From positions 1 to 16,388 of the forward strand of contig JAQXEB010000057.1 of the NCBI GenBank assembly GCA_029251065.1: 16,388 bases of DNA, written 5' to 3'. The notes below the pieces were generated by a model, which worked only from the letters and a program-made list of their open reading frames with translations, did not search any database and had not been told where the DNA came from. A program made the translations under genes and the position numbers. This DNA is from Luminiphilus sp. (lineage in GTDB: Bacteria > Pseudomonadota > Gammaproteobacteria > Pseudomonadales > Halieaceae). Below are positions 15,354 to 16,388 of the stretch, piece after piece. The stretch's first letter is position 1. Each line of letters opens with the position of its first letter.

Positions 15354-15367
15354 CCGCCTGTAGGCGG
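15354..15367. terminator. Short GC hairpin between convergent GH43 and GPH genes
   Basis: CCGCC-TGTA-GGCGG (extendable to a 6-bp CCGCCT/AGGCGG dyad) sits in the 67-bp gap between convergent stop codons, where a bidirectional terminator would be expected. No T-run follows on either strand, so the call is weak. Confidence 0.3.
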
Positions 15368-15385
15368 CCAAAGACGTCCGCCCGC

Positions 15386-16388
15386 TCAGCGCTCAGTATC
15401 ACCCTCAAGCGTTGCCAAATTAGCTTCATGCTTCGCCCTGTCAAGCGAGTAAAGGGATAGGCACGCAATCATCAACATCCAGACGGTGAAAATAACAGGG
15501 ACGTACAGCCAACCTAAATTGGTTAAGACTGTGTCGGGCACATCCGACGGCGCCACCCCAACAGGAAACTGACTCGCTGTCAGAAGGACACCTGCAACCG
15601 CCGCACCAATCCCCTGAGTCACCTTGCGAACAAACGTCAACGATGCAAAAAATACGCCCTCATTGCGACGCCTTGTTTTGATCTCTGCCTCTTCCACAAG
15701 GTCTGCGATCATTGCTGAAGAAAGGGTTTGGTAAGTGATGATCAGTGCGACATCGACCACTGTGATCATTAAGATCAGCGGAAACAGCATCGGATCAGAG
15801 TTGTCGGGCATGAGCCCCATCAAGCGAAGAAAGATTGGCGCCGGTGAGACGGTAAAGGCCAGAAAACCCACAGTAATAGCCCCGCGCTTCTTCCCGAATC
15901 GTTGCGAAATAGCCGGCGAGATCATGAACGCTAACACGGCGGAAATCACAACGCTGAGCGAGATTAAACCAATCTGTTCGGTGGAAAAGCCCCAAAAAAA
16001 CGTCGAGAAATAATAGCTGAGCGTTGCGGCAACGCCCGTGGCAATAGCGCCAAACAGGGCGGCTAAAAACAAGGCGAGGAACGACTTACTCGCCAGCGTC
16101 TCAAATACCTCCTGGTAAATAAGTCTGAGGCTGAATACGCGAGGGGGGGGCGGCTGTTTCAGCTCAGGAATCATCTTATGCGTTCCCAGCGCGGACACCA
16201 TAATGGCAAAAAAGATGACGGTGGCAGCGATAGCACCCACCTGGCCATGACCCTCAACATTGAACATACCGTTGCTGATTGACGCCGTTGGCACCAAAAC
16301 AAAAATCGTTGCGAATGCGCCCATCAAGGTGCCGCCTGTCCAACCAAAAAAGTAGCGATAGCTCAGCATGCTGGTTCGCTCATCATAG
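15386..16388 (-). CDS. GPH-family (glycoside-pentoside-hexuronide) sugar:cation symporter, N-terminus off window
   Basis: Membrane transporter of the GPH/MelB/XynP type, of which the last 333 or so residues are visible. Translating through the right edge gives YDERTS directly before MLSYRYFFGW. This is the conserved (D)YxERT motif after the early helices, so the Met at 16369 is internal and the first 120 or so residues are missing. Later landmarks are about six further hydrophobic helices, the loop SQRFGKKRG and MIADLVEEAEIKTRRRNEG, a conserved late GPH segment. GPH proteins co-transport oligosaccharides or glycosides with Na+ or H+, and beta-xyloside members often sit beside GH43 genes, as here (convergent, 67 bp). 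It may import xylo-oligosaccharides for the GH43 enzyme. Exact sugar unknown. Confidence 0.88.
   Translation of the reverse strand, partial: YDERTSMLSYRYFFGWTGGTLMGAFATIFVLVPTASISNGMFNVEGHGQVGAIAATVIFFAIMVSALGTHKMIPELKQPPPPRVFSLRLIYQEVFETLASKSFLALFLAALFGAIATGVAATLSYYFSTFFWGFSTEQIGLISLSVVISAVLAFMISPAISQRFGKKRGAITVGFLAFTVSPAPIFLRLMGLMPDNSDPMLFPLILMITVVDVALIITYQTLSSAMIADLVEEAEIKTRRRNEGVFFASLTFVRKVTQGIGAAVAGVLLTASQFPVGVAPSDVPDTVLTNLGWLYVPVIFTVWMLMIACLSLYSLDRAKHEANLATLEGDTER

Noticed and set aside
1..16388. Mobile element, prophage, CRISPR array or defence system
   Set aside because: No transposase, integrase, regularly spaced repeats, nuclease/helicase genes or long terminal repeats were seen; all sizeable genes are metabolic or transport.

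Overview
The window looks like a chromosomal segment of an aerobic marine-type gammaproteobacterium. Polysaccharide and xyloside genes sit beside oxygenase and acyl-CoA genes, and the protein style recalls the OM60/NOR5 (Halieaceae) group. That placement is a judgement from gene content only. Coding is dense on both strands. I see no IS element, phage gene, CRISPR array, tRNA or rRNA.

Layout. (1) Positions 1-3560 read leftwards: the first 11 codons of a probable formate-tetrahydrofolate ligase run off the left edge, then come an AbgT-family transporter and an amidase-signature hydrolase. The three may form a folate-related neighbourhood (salvage or export of p-aminobenzoyl-glutamate-like compounds), but this is inference. 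(2) A secreted or membrane-anchored GH3 glycosidase (3669-5609) reads rightwards and ends 1 bp from the next leftward operon. (3) A leftward operon (9328 to 5611) encodes a Baeyer-Villiger-type flavin monooxygenase, an acyl-CoA carboxyltransferase and a stand-alone biotinyl carrier protein. No biotin carboxylase is present. (4) Divergent from it, at 9474-11941, lie a flavoprotein carrying the iron-sulfur and active-site residues of 4-hydroxybutyryl-CoA dehydratase and an EamA exporter-type permease. The shared intergenic region holds a clear dyad, TTGACA-N7-TGTCAA. (5) A pentoside module: a sugar-porter MFS transporter and a GH43 beta-xylosidase/arabinofuranosidase overlapping by 4 bp (12131-15318), followed by a convergent GPH-family pentoside transporter that runs off the right edge.

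How it may work together. Regions 3 and 4 could be one catabolic unit: ketone to ester or lactone (monooxygenase), hydroxyacyl-CoA dehydration (AbfD-like enzyme) and acyl-CoA carboxylation. The esterase, CoA ligase and biotin carboxylase would have to be encoded elsewhere. Region 5 is a conventional uptake-and-hydrolysis module for xylo- or arabino-oligosaccharides, with the GH3 enzyme as a possible outer partner.

The most unusual feature is the AbfD-like enzyme. Every active-site residue I can recall is present, but the last iron-sulfur cysteine sits one residue closer to its histidine than in the characterised enzyme. Comparisons with named reference enzymes use residue numbers recalled from the literature, not alignments run here.
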